DNA of 12,516 bases from NCBI GenBank assembly GCA_027008665.1, contig JALVEA010000146.1, positions 1 through 12,516 of the forward strand, given 5' to 3'. This document shows positions 1-6,580 of this stretch, piece by piece. The stretch comes from Thiotrichaceae bacterium. Its GTDB lineage: Bacteria; Pseudomonadota; Gammaproteobacteria; Thiotrichales; Thiotrichaceae. The notes beneath the pieces were generated by a model, which saw only the letters and a list, made by a program, of their open reading frames with translations, did no database searches and was not told the origin of the DNA. Each line of letters starts with the position of its first letter. Positions within the stretch are counted from its first letter, which is position 1. The position numbers were made by a program, and so were the translations under genes.

Positions 1-519
1 TTGTATTTTCCCAGTTGGCGTTGCATCATTCTGTATTATTTTATGCCACAAACGAGCTTGCCAATCATTATCTGCAAAATTTCCCGCTTCCCACTGTGTA
101 ATCCATTCAGGACGGTAGAATAAATATTGATCCAATACGGGTGCTAAGGCATCCGCTAAATCCCAAGCAGCGGCTTCATTGACAAGATAATGATCTAGCT
201 CAGGATAATCGGTAGCATCACAAAGAAATAAAGCAAATAATCGCCAACGCAATACATGAGGTTGGCTAGGGTCATCTTCAGGAATATCATCAATCACTTT
301 ACGCAGTAATGACCACATATAATTGGCAGGAGAAAAATACTGATAATTAGCACTAATCCCCAATTGCTGTGCCATTTGCAACGATAACCAATGCCCCATA
401 GAAGGGTTTTGTATCACAATCTGTTCGCTTGCAAACACATTGTTTAAAGGTTGAGAAACTAGCTCAGCAAACTGCTGACTGAGGTTTTCGAGGTGATTAC
501 TAGAATGAAGAATTAACAT
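1..519 (-). CDS. recC: RecC, exodeoxyribonuclease V gamma subunit, N-terminal part (cut by left edge)
   Basis: Reading the complement leftward from the ATG at 519 gives 173 codons open to the window edge. The protein starts MLILHSSNHLENL, like the RecC start (ML..YHSN.L). It continues with the family's recognisable blocks: the IVIQNPSMGHWLSLQMAQ stretch, then QYFSPANYMW, then DQYLFYRPEWITQWE near residue 150. RecC is the Chi-recognising, helicase-like subunit of RecBCD, which processes double-strand breaks for RecA loading. An in-frame ATG at 541-543 would add eight residues (MGIRYDIA). I prefer 519 because it matches the family's N-terminus, but no strong Shine-Dalgarno supports either start. 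recB and recD would be expected further left, outside the window. The gene is divergent from slyD, with about 90 bp between starts that must hold both promoters. Identity comes from recognising the family pattern. Confidence 0.88.
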   Translation of the reverse strand, partial: MLILHSSNHLENLSQQFAELVSQPLNNVFASEQIVIQNPSMGHWLSLQMAQQLGISANYQYFSPANYMWSLLRKVIDDIPEDDPSQPHVLRWRLFALFLCDATDYPELDHYLVNEAAAWDLADALAPVLDQYLFYRPEWITQWEAGNFADNDWQARLWHKIIQNDATPTGKIQ

Positions 520-608
520 CGCAATATCATAACGAATTCCCATTAGCTGTCTACTCTTAAATATGTCAAACTTAGCGACTTTTAAAATAATATAGGGAGT
601 TACCTCTT

Positions 609-1160
609 ATGAGCCTGACAAAAAACCAAGTAGCATCTGTTGCTTACACTCTAAAAAATTCAGAAGGGCAAGTCATTGATGTAGCAAGCAAAGAGTCTCC
701 GATGAGCTTTATACACGGTGTCGGCGGCATGATTCCAGGATTTGAAAAAGAATTAGAAGGTAAAAATATCGGCGACTCCTTCTCATTGGTGGTCGAACCT
801 GCAGATGCTTATGGCGAGCGTAATGATGCCTTAACCCAAGATGTTTCACGCGAAATGTTCGCAGGCGTTCCTGACGAACAATTAGTTGCAGGGGCACAGT
901 TTCAAGCCCAAACAGATGCAGGCGTAGAAATTATTACCATCGCGGCGGTGAATGGTGATCAAATAAAAATTGATGCCAATCATCCACTTGCAGGAGAAAC
1001 CCTACATTTTGAAGTTGAAATGCTGGATATTCGTGACGCAACAGAAGAAGAACTTGCACACGGTCATGTTCATGCAACCGGCAGTTGTGGATCAAATCAA
1101 GCAGAGAAAAATGAATCAAGCGGTTGCTGTGGTGGTTCTTGTGGTGGAGAAGGACAGTAA
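609..1160 (+). CDS. slyD: SlyD-type FKBP peptidyl-prolyl cis-trans isomerase with Cys/His-rich metal tail
   Basis: Protein of 183 residues. The FKBP domain is split as in SlyD. The first half (residues about 5-70) contains FIHGVGGMIPGFEKELEG and the PADAYGE motif. The inserted chaperone (IF) domain lies at about 72-120. The FKBP closing segment follows, with DANHPLAGETLHFEVEML at 122-139. The tail (151-183) is rich in His, Cys and Gly (HGHVH, CCGGSCGG) and is the expected Ni/Zn-binding site. SlyD is a cytoplasmic folding helper that isomerises Xaa-Pro bonds and delivers nickel, for example to hydrogenase maturation proteins. The tail is shorter than in E. coli but has the same character. The ATG is preceded by GGGAG at about 9 nt. 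The stop is 6 bp before obg, so the two are probably co-transcribed. Confidence 0.93.
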   Translation: MSLTKNQVASVAYTLKNSEGQVIDVASKESPMSFIHGVGGMIPGFEKELEGKNIGDSFSLVVEPADAYGERNDALTQDVSREMFAGVPDEQLVAGAQFQAQTDAGVEIITIAAVNGDQIKIDANHPLAGETLHFEVEMLDIRDATEEELAHGHVHATGSCGSNQAEKNESSGCCGGSCGGEGQ

Positions 1161-1166
1161 TTCCTT

Positions 1167-2189
1167 ATGAAATTTGTTGATGAAGCGGTCATTAATGTAA
1201 AGGCTGGCGATGGTGGAAATGGTTGTATTAGTTTTCGCCGTGAAAAATATGTTGAGTTTGGCGGGCCCGATGGCGGCGATGGTGGCGACGGTGGCAGTGT
1301 CTTTTTGCAAGCGGATAAAAGTCTTACCACGCTATCTGATTTCCGCCATCGTCGTTTTTACGAAGCAGAACGTGGTGAAAACGGTGCCAGCCGTAATATG
1401 ACGGGAAAAAAAGGCGAGGATATCGTCGTTCCTGTCCCCATTGGTACGCTTATTTATGATGAAAGCACCAATGAAATTATCGGTGATTTAACCCAAGATG
1501 GACAGCAAGTAAAAGTCGCACAAGGCGGCTTTCATGGCTTAGGCAATCTACGCTATAAAAGCTCAGTTAATCGCGCCCCGCGTCAATCTAAACCTGGCTC
1601 CGAAGGAGATTCGCGTACCTTACGCTTAGAAATGAAGGTATTAGCAGACGTAGGCTTACTCGGTCTACCTAATGCCGGCAAGTCGAGCCTGATTACTAAT
1701 TTATCCTCCGCCAAGCCTAGAGTCGCAGATTATCCTTTTACCACTTTATACCCTAATCTTGGCGTGGTACGCATTAATGTTAATCAAAGTTTTGTCATTG
1801 CAGATATACCCGGTTTAATTGAAGGCGCGGCAGAAGGGGCAGGTTTAGGGATTCAATTTCTAAAACACTTATCACGCACCAGTCTCTTATTGCATTTAGT
1901 CGATATAGCGCCTATGGATCAAGCCGACCCTGTTGAATCCATTCGTACTCTTGAAAAAGAACTTGAAAAATACAGCGACGAACTAAAAGAGCGTGAGCGT
2001 TGGTTAGTTATTAATAAAATTGATCTATTGCCAGAGGATGAAATGCAAATAATCACCGATGATATAATCACCCGCCTAAAATGGACAAAACCCGTTTTTC
2101 AAATCTCCGCCGCCACAGGCATGGGAACACAAAAACTCGCCAATAAAATTATGCAATATTTAGAGGATGCCGCTTTTAGAGCCTCGTAG
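1167..2189 (+). CDS. obgE: Obg/CgtA family GTPase, ribosome (50S) assembly
   Basis: Protein of 340 residues. The glycine-rich Obg fold occupies about 1-159 (FVDEA, the G-rich run GGPDGGDGGDGG, and FHGLGNLRYKSS). A G domain follows: G1 GLPNAGKSS at 166-174, switch I/G2 around PFTTLYPNLG (190-199), G3 DIPG at 213-216, G4 NKID at 283-286 and G5 SAA at 314-316. All canonical GTPase residues are present. Obg proteins bind the 50S subunit, act in late assembly and respond to (p)ppGpp. The acidic C-terminal extension of E. coli ObgE (390 aa) is missing, as in many homologues. The start is 6 bp after slyD, with AAGGA lying inside the slyD end, which suggests translational coupling. The usual rplU-rpmA neighbours are absent upstream, which is a less common arrangement. 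Confidence 0.96.
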   Translation: MKFVDEAVINVKAGDGGNGCISFRREKYVEFGGPDGGDGGDGGSVFLQADKSLTTLSDFRHRRFYEAERGENGASRNMTGKKGEDIVVPVPIGTLIYDESTNEIIGDLTQDGQQVKVAQGGFHGLGNLRYKSSVNRAPRQSKPGSEGDSRTLRLEMKVLADVGLLGLPNAGKSSLITNLSSAKPRVADYPFTTLYPNLGVVRINVNQSFVIADIPGLIEGAAEGAGLGIQFLKHLSRTSLLLHLVDIAPMDQADPVESIRTLEKELEKYSDELKERERWLVINKIDLLPEDEMQIITDDIITRLKWTKPVFQISAATGMGTQKLANKIMQYLEDAAFRAS

Positions 2190-2231
2190 CGAAATATAAG
2201 CCTTGCTGAAAACGACGAGACTTTTCAGGAT

Positions 2232-2357
2232 AAAAAGCCTTCTTTTAAAATTCGAGGAGAAGACTTGCTTCCTCTGCTAGCCGGACGGGTTTTGCAAACC
2301 CCTCCACACGTTTGGCTTAAACGCAATAAAGCCTCACAGTTTCCTGCAAGGCTTTTT
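2232..2357 (+). ncRNA. Candidate structured RNA or repeat element closed by a 10-bp stem
   Basis: AAAAAGCCTT (2232-2241) is perfectly complementary to AAGGCTTTTT (2348-2357). Inside lie two local hairpins. GAGG-AG-AAG (2254-2262) pairs with CTTCCTC (2268-2274), with a 2-nt bulge. GGACGGGTTT (2283-2292) pairs with AAACCCCTCC (2296-2305) over a 3-nt loop with one C-C mismatch. A weaker AGCC/GGCT pairing (2279-2282 with 2314-2317) could brace the second hairpin. The plus strand ends in a T run. I do not recognise the family. It could be a small RNA, a 3'-UTR element of the slyD-obg transcript, a bidirectional terminator or a dispersed genomic repeat. The pairing is read directly from the sequence; the function is unknown. 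Confidence 0.35.
2328..2357 (+). terminator. Candidate rho-independent terminator after slyD-obg
   Basis: AAAGCCT (2328-2334) pairs with AGGCTTT (2349-2355) across a 14-nt loop, and the T run continues to 2357. It lies about 140 bp past the obg stop, which is far for a terminator. The 3' arm can instead pair with 2232-2241, so the two folds are alternatives. Confidence 0.4.
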
Positions 2358-2381
2358 AAAACATTCCGATGGGGTAATATA

Positions 2382-3092
2382 CTGGGGTTGTGAAAAGTTC
2401 CAATAATTCACTCAAATTATCCAAAGATTTAGGGTAAACTTTTGTTCCGTTTTTTTAAGCTATTATCTTAAACCAAACAATGAATTATAAAAGTCTCTTA
2501 GGCAAGCTGGTTGTATTTTTCAAAAAAAGCAGAGATAACTGGAAGAACAAATATAAAGCATAGCAACAACAAGTAAAATCTCTCAAGAATAAACTGATAT
2601 TACCAAAAGAAAAAAGCACTAAAACAAGCAGAACAGATTGAAGAGTTAAAAAAAGAAAACCTTGCACTAAAAAAACACTCACAATGAGAGGCAAGTCAAT
2701 AAACAAACAACAAAGTTAGCTCCCTTTCAGACTTCAATTGCACGGCAACACTACTCTGTTGGAACAATATTGCTATCTTTGCAACTTGTATTAATGGTTT
2801 CCAATCACTTTAGAACAGCGGCTCGAACATTGGAGTTTATACAAAACAATTTACTGCATACTATTGATGTGCAAGTCAGTTGGTACAGTATCCGATCTTG
2901 GATAATGCAGAGAAATTTTGTCGAAAAGAATGGCTTTATAAAGCAAGCTTTAGAAAGTACACCTGTTAAATACGTCACCCAATGGAAACAAGAGTTTTTA
3001 GGGCAAACATTACAAGGCAAACGAGTAAAACTTTTGGAACAAAACCTGACAGAATAATATATGGCTAAAAAGCAACCTTTTCACCACCCCAG
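2382..3092. mobile_element. Decayed insertion sequence with both terminal inverted repeats, internally deleted
   Basis: The left end CTGGGGTTGTGAAAAGTT (2382-2399) matches the reverse complement of the right end, CTGGGGTGGTGAAAAGGT (3075-3092), at 16 of 18 positions. Between them lies a broken transposase whose C-terminal stop (3057) is only 17 bp from the right repeat, as expected for an IS. The remnant is 711 bp, too short for a DDE transposase element of the kind its coding fragments suggest, so a middle part seems lost. No clear target-site duplication is visible in the flanks (..AATATA on the left, GTCAAGG.. on the right). The IS family was not assigned: the fragments resemble DDE transposases with an N-terminal coiled coil, but that is from memory only. 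Confidence 0.7.
2480..3057 (+). pseudogene. Transposase remnant (in-frame stop, two frame changes, missing core)
   Basis: Three segments in three frames read as one protein. From ATG 2480, MNYKSLLGKLVVFFKKSRDN and following residues run to a TAG at 2561-2563, then QQQVKSLKNK. From about 2604, in the next frame, come QKKKALKQAEQIEELKKEN and a few more residues to TGA 2685; this is a lysine-rich coiled-coil helix. From about 2683, in the third frame, come ARQHYSVGTILLSLQLVL and following residues, ending at TAA 3055-3057 with QTLQGKRVKLLEQNLTE. The SWYSIRSWIMQ stretch (about 2878-2912) resembles the N-terminal helical region of some DDE transposases. No DDE catalytic core is seen, so an internal deletion near 2915-2940 is inferred. 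The TTG-initiated 95-residue ORF at 2770-3057 is simply the last segment and is unlikely to be a gene in its own right. Confidence 0.65.
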
Positions 3093-3126
3093 GTCAAGGC
3101 TTATTTTTTGAGCTTGGAGTTTTGGT

Positions 3127-3146
3127 ACGGGGAATAAATTCCCCGT
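3127..3146. repeat. Perfect 9-bp inverted repeat (hairpin) between the IS remnant and nhaD
   Basis: ACGGGGAAT (3127-3135) and ATTCCCCGT (3138-3146) flank two A residues, giving a tight symmetric hairpin. No T run follows on either strand, so it is not a standard intrinsic terminator. It lies about 40 bp beyond the nhaD stop and about 35 bp outside the IS remnant. It could mark the nhaD mRNA 3' end or be a dispersed repeat; the sequence does not decide. Confidence 0.45.
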
Positions 3147-3186
3147 TCTGCGTTCCCAAATAAATTTGAACGAGATATAATTTTCC

Positions 3187-4593
3187 TTAAAAGTTTATGA
3201 GCATATGTACGCCAATACTAGCGACATATCCCAAGGCAATAACAGGTGTCCATTTAAGGTGGCTAAAGAAGGTGTACTTTCCTCTTGCTTGTCCCATTAG
3301 CGCAACACCAGCGGCTGAGCCGATGGATAATAAGCTCCCCCCCACCCCTGCGGTCAAGGTGACTAATAACCATTGTGCGGTATTCATATCAGGTTGCATG
3401 GTTAAGACAGCAAACATGACGGGAATATTATCAACAATGGCTGAAAGTACGCCAACGGTGATATTAGCCGTGGTTGCACCCCATTGGGTATACATAATCT
3501 CGGAGGCTAGACCAAGGTAACCTAAAAAGCCAAGACCACCCACAGAGAGTACGACACCGTAGAAAAAGAACAGGGTATCCCATTCTGCTTTTGCAACGGG
3601 AGTGAAAACATCAAAGCTCCCCACCTTTGAGGGTAAGAGATTAGTTGCAGGATCATTGTCGGTCATTTTCAGGTAGTAACCCAGCATTTGTAAGTAACCT
3701 AAGCCTGTTAGCATCCCAATAACAGGAGGTAAACCAAGGAAGTTATGGAAGCTGACGGCGGTTGCAATGGTCAATAAAAACAAAACGATGATCAGTACGG
3801 CTCCACGACGCATCGTAACTTGCTCAGTATCTGCTTTAGGATTTTCGTTTGGAATGGCGAAATGCATAATGGCAGCAGGAACAACGAAATTAACCAATGC
3901 AGGAATAAATAGAGCGAAGAAGCCCCAGAATTCAACCACACCTTTTTGCCATACCATTAGTGTAGTGATATCGCCAAAAGGACTAAATGCACCGCCCGCA
4001 TTTGCACCAACAACAATATTGATACAAGAAAGCGCAACAAACTTTTTATTATCACCGCCCACGGCCATTACCACCGCGCACATTAATAAAGCTGTGGTTA
4101 GGTTGTCTGCAATAGGGGAGATAAAGAAGGCAAGAAAGCCTGTTAGCCAGAACAATTGACGAAAACTAAAGCCTTTTTTAATTAACCAAGCACGTAAGGC
4201 ATCAAAAACTTTGCGTTCTTCCATTGCGTTAATGTAGGTCATGGCAACGAGTAGGAATAGCATTAATTCAGCATATTCCAAAAAGTTATGGCGAACCGCT
4301 TTTTCAGCAAGTTCGGACATGCCATGGCTCATATACACCATACCAATCATTGCCCAAATAATGCCAGCGGCAAGAATGACGGGTTTAGATTTACGTAGAT
4401 GAGTGTATTCCTCTGCCATAACAAGTAGATAAGCAAAAAGGAAGATACCGATTGCAACAAAACCAATGGTACTGTTGGTAAGGTCTAAGCGTTGATGTTC
4501 TTCGGCTAATGCCAGCTCAGGCAGCACTAAAGTAACCAAGCCTAGCAAAGCGCCTATTATGGTTACCCATTTTTTATTTAATAATGGCTTCAT
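3187..4593 (-). CDS. nhaD: NhaD-type Na+/H+ antiporter
   Basis: Integral membrane protein of 468 residues with about 12 hydrophobic segments. The first (residues 10-30, ending ALA-EE) may be a cleavable signal or a first helix. NhaD-family blocks are intact: SPIADNLTTAL (159-169), NAGGAFSPFGDITTLMVW (198-215), DNIPVMFAVL (388-397) and GVGGSLLSIGSAAGVALMG (416-434). NhaD proteins (ion transporter superfamily) exchange cytoplasmic Na+ or Li+ for external protons and serve sodium and alkaline-pH homeostasis, typically in marine and halophilic bacteria. The ATG has AAGGA about 9 nt upstream and overlaps the TGA of the upstream permease remnant (ATGA), so ribosomes finishing the remnant could re-initiate here. 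Substrate assignment is by family; no defect is seen in the coding frame. Confidence 0.93.
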   Translation of the reverse strand: MKPLLNKKWVTIIGALLGLVTLVLPELALAEEHQRLDLTNSTIGFVAIGIFLFAYLLVMAEEYTHLRKSKPVILAAGIIWAMIGMVYMSHGMSELAEKAVRHNFLEYAELMLFLLVAMTYINAMEERKVFDALRAWLIKKGFSFRQLFWLTGFLAFFISPIADNLTTALLMCAVVMAVGGDNKKFVALSCINIVVGANAGGAFSPFGDITTLMVWQKGVVEFWGFFALFIPALVNFVVPAAIMHFAIPNENPKADTEQVTMRRGAVLIIVLFLLTIATAVSFHNFLGLPPVIGMLTGLGYLQMLGYYLKMTDNDPATNLLPSKVGSFDVFTPVAKAEWDTLFFFYGVVLSVGGLGFLGYLGLASEIMYTQWGATTANITVGVLSAIVDNIPVMFAVLTMQPDMNTAQWLLVTLTAGVGGSLLSIGSAAGVALMGQARGKYTFFSHLKWTPVIALGYVASIGVHMLINF

Positions 4594-4865
4594 TTTATAT
4601 TATCCTTAAACAAAGTAGATTCAATATGCCACCAAGTAAAAAGACCACATTCCAGTCGATTGCCTCTACGGTTTGAGTGGTTACAAAAACCAAAATACTG
4701 ACCGATGAGGGTCATAATACCCGCTCCTGCCATCGCAAACTTAGTACGATGAAAGCCATGTACCCCTTCGGTAAAAATACCGAAAAAAGTAATGACTAAG
4801 ATAACAGCAGAAACGGCCACGGGCGTATTCCATGTCAATGTTTCTGTTAATGCTTGTATTTGCAC
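4590..4865 (-). pseudogene. Truncated, frameshifted ArsB/NhaD-like permease remnant
   Basis: From a GTG at 4865 (with AGGGAG about 8 nt upstream) the frame encodes 91 residues. It has a hydrophobic helix (about 16-33) followed by EGVHGFHRTKFAMAGAGIMT, an N-terminal pattern typical of ArsB/NhaD/CitT-like permeases. After about residue 61 the sequence becomes unlike a membrane protein. Removing one base of the five-A run at 4685-4689 restores VTTQTVEAIDWNVVFLLGG, the expected next helix start, before a stop at 4595-4597. So there are two lesions: a single-base frameshift and loss of everything after roughly 90 residues. The intact nhaD follows immediately. The remnant could now serve only as a translated leader for nhaD. 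The frameshift could also be a homopolymer sequencing error, but the truncation would remain. Confidence 0.65.
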
Positions 4866-5035
4866 TTTAAAAACTCCCTGATATTGAAAAAATATTTTTC
4901 ACATGATTTTAGTGGTTTATATATAGGATACTTTTCCCATAAATTCACCTGTATATAGAAATACTTATGAAAAAAACATCGAAGTTGAAAATAAAGGATT
5001 AGAAGGGGGAAAAAATGGGATAGAAGGAGATAATA

Positions 5036-5842
5036 TTATATGGATTTGATTAATTTTTCTAAGGTAGCCAATGAAACGCCTGTCATTTTTGTAATTAAGG
5101 TTTGATCTAAACCTTTTTTTAGCATCTTTTCAGCAATGGCTAATTGCGTTTTTTCTTTGCCTTTCTGTATACCTTGAGCATATTTTTTTTGCTGTGCTTC
5201 TTCCCAATTATATTCTTCTTTCATTCGCGCTAATTCTTGCGGTGAAATAGCACTACGCTCAATCAAGTTAAAAATATCATGGATATACTGATTATCATAA
5301 CAACTCTCATCGACTTCCTCGTCTAAACTATCGTCAATTGCCTCTAACCATTGTCGATAAGGTTGTGGCGTATCTTCACTGACGTATTTAGGACAGAGGT
5401 ATAGAATTTTATGCTTAATTTCCCCAAGTGGCTCACCTGCGCGATCTTTTGGATCAAAGTCTATGGTTGCCATATCAATCTTATGCCGATCACCTGAGGT
5501 TAATACGACAATGGTAAAGACGGTTAAGTCAGGACTGTAATTTTTTGCATTGGCGACTTGTTCTAACAAGGCAACACAATGGTAATGTAAGAAACGGTCA
5601 TAATGATCCGCAGAACGGACATGCTGAATATCAACAATAATGCGATTGGTTTTGTCTTCAGCAAATAGGTCATAACGGCTATCGACCTTGCCCACAACAG
5701 GATCAAACGATTTTTCGGTTTCGACATGATCAATATTTAAGGTGATACCGAGAAAGTCTTGAGCAAAAGCGGTAAAAATAGCAGGTTGTGAAAAGGCTTT
5801 TTTAAAGATAACACCATAGCGTAATGAGGCAACTTTTTTCAT
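5036..5842 (-). CDS. Rpn family recombination-promoting nuclease / PD-(D/E)XK transposase-like protein
   Basis: Protein of 268 residues from ATG 5842. A TTG at 5848 would add two residues and sits right after the hisA stop; the ATG is preferred. The opening VASLRYGVIFKKAFSQP is typical of the PD-(D/E)XK family called transposase_31/PDDEXK_2. The putative active site is D58 in SRYDLFAED and D71-I-Q73 in RIIVDIQ, where this family uses (D/E)xQ in place of the classic (E/D)xK. HYDRFLHYH follows. The C-terminus (about 222-268, GIQKGKEK...MLKKGLDQTLITKMTGVS) is the usual helical tail. Relatives in E. coli (RpnA-E) are DNA endonucleases that raise RecA-independent recombination and often occur in many copies. 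The gene abuts hisA in the his cluster without a good Shine-Dalgarno and looks like a later insertion. It appears full length. Function by family only. Confidence 0.85.
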   Translation of the reverse strand: MKKVASLRYGVIFKKAFSQPAIFTAFAQDFLGITLNIDHVETEKSFDPVVGKVDSRYDLFAEDKTNRIIVDIQHVRSADHYDRFLHYHCVALLEQVANAKNYSPDLTVFTIVVLTSGDRHKIDMATIDFDPKDRAGEPLGEIKHKILYLCPKYVSEDTPQPYRQWLEAIDDSLDEEVDESCYDNQYIHDIFNLIERSAISPQELARMKEEYNWEEAQQKKYAQGIQKGKEKTQLAIAEKMLKKGLDQTLITKMTGVSLATLEKLIKSI

Positions 5843-5848
5843 AATCAA

Positions 5849-6580
5849 TTATAAGGATTCAATATATTGATGTGCTTTTGCAAGGTCAATGCTGCCTTCG
5901 TAGATGGAGCGGCCTAAAATGATACCAGTGATGCCTGTATCTTCTACTTTGCACAGTTCGATAATATCATCCATATTAGTGACACCGCCTGAGGCAATCA
6001 CGGGAATGGAGATGCTTTTAGCTAATTCAACCGTTGCTTCAATATTGACCCCTGTCATCATGCCATCGCGTGCTATATCGGTATAGACAATGGCGACAAC
6101 CCCTGCTTGTTCAAATTTTTGCGCTAAATCAATGGCAGAAACGCTGGAGACTTCCGCCCAGCCATCGGTGGCAACCATGCCATTTTTAGCATCAATACCG
6201 ACAATAATATGGTTGGGAAATTGTTTGCATAAATCTATCACAAATTCAGGGTCTTGAACGGCTTTGGTGCCAATAATACAGTAAGTGACTCCTGCCTCTA
6301 AATAAGCTTGCACGGTTTCGGCATCACGAATGCCGCCGCCAATTTGTATTGGTAGATGAGGAAATTTCTTGGCAATGGCTTGTACGCTATCGTTATTGAC
6401 AGGTTTGCCGTCAAATGCACCGTTTAAATCCACTAAATGCAAACGCTTTGCACCTGCTTCAACCCAGCGTGTTGCGGTGTCAACAGGACTATCAGAGAAT
6501 ACCGTGCTCTCTTCCATGCGTCCTTGACGTAAACGCACACATTGTCCATCTTTTAAATCAATTGCGGGGAGTAATAACAT
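5849..6580 (-). CDS. hisA: HisA, phosphoribosylformimino-AICAR ribotide isomerase
   Basis: A TIM-barrel isomerase of 243 residues that converts ProFAR to PRFAR in step 4 of histidine synthesis. The catalytic pair is D8 (LPAIDLKDG) and D130 (VGIDAKNG). Phosphate-binding loops are GGGIRD (81-86) and ASGGV (196-200). The internal half-barrel symmetry typical of HisA/HisF is visible in HLVDLNGAFDG (48-58) and YTDIARDGMMTGVN (166-179). The HisA-specific RLRQG comes early. The start codon abuts the hisH stop exactly (TAA-ATG), with GGAA 8 nt upstream, so expression is presumably coupled. hisF, the usual next gene, is not downstream here; an Rpn-like gene follows instead. Confidence 0.96.
   Translation of the reverse strand: MLLLPAIDLKDGQCVRLRQGRMEESTVFSDSPVDTATRWVEAGAKRLHLVDLNGAFDGKPVNNDSVQAIAKKFPHLPIQIGGGIRDAETVQAYLEAGVTYCIIGTKAVQDPEFVIDLCKQFPNHIIVGIDAKNGMVATDGWAEVSSVSAIDLAQKFEQAGVVAIVYTDIARDGMMTGVNIEATVELAKSISIPVIASGGVTNMDDIIELCKVEDTGITGIILGRSIYEGSIDLAKAHQYIESL

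Larger units (their letters stand above)
2190..2381. other. Non-coding, structure-rich spacer after obg
   Basis: No credible ORF lies here. The stretch is dense in inverted repeats. CTGAAAA (2206-2212) pairs with TTTTCAG (2222-2228) around a 9-nt loop, and AAGCCTTGC (2198-2206) is the exact complement of GCAAGGCTT (2346-2354). The 2232-2357 structure and its terminal hairpin are listed separately. The spacer separates obg from the decayed insertion sequence that begins at 2382. Confidence 0.6.

Noticed and set aside
1097..1330. Minus-strand Pro/Ser-rich ORF across the slyD-obg junction.
   Set aside because: It is the complement of the Gly-rich slyD tail and Obg N-terminus; its composition is explained by those genes.
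2250..2325. Possible tRNA-Ala: the loop TTTGCAA flanked by GGGT/ACCC looks like an anticodon arm with TGC.
   Set aside because: No acceptor stem, D arm or TpsiC arm (no GGTTCGA-like block) can be placed at the right distances; the stem extends outward as a plain hairpin.
2232..2357. Integron attC site.
   Set aside because: The ends are AAAAAGCCTT/AAGGCTTTTT and lack the GTTRRRY/RYYYAAC core sites; no integrase or cassette array is nearby.
2770..3057. Independent 95-residue gene starting at TTG.
   Set aside because: The frame is open upstream of the TTG with transposase-like sequence, and the segment lies between the two terminal repeats, so it is the last piece of the broken transposase.
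3197..4159. Plus-strand ORFs of 107 and 130 codons opposite nhaD.
   Set aside because: They are antisense shadows of a confident membrane protein gene and have no recognisable features.
4886..4900. AT-rich near-palindrome GAAAAAATATTTTTC before the permease remnant.
   Set aside because: It is low-complexity A/T sequence in an AT-rich spacer; chance is the simplest explanation and no promoter boxes align with it convincingly.
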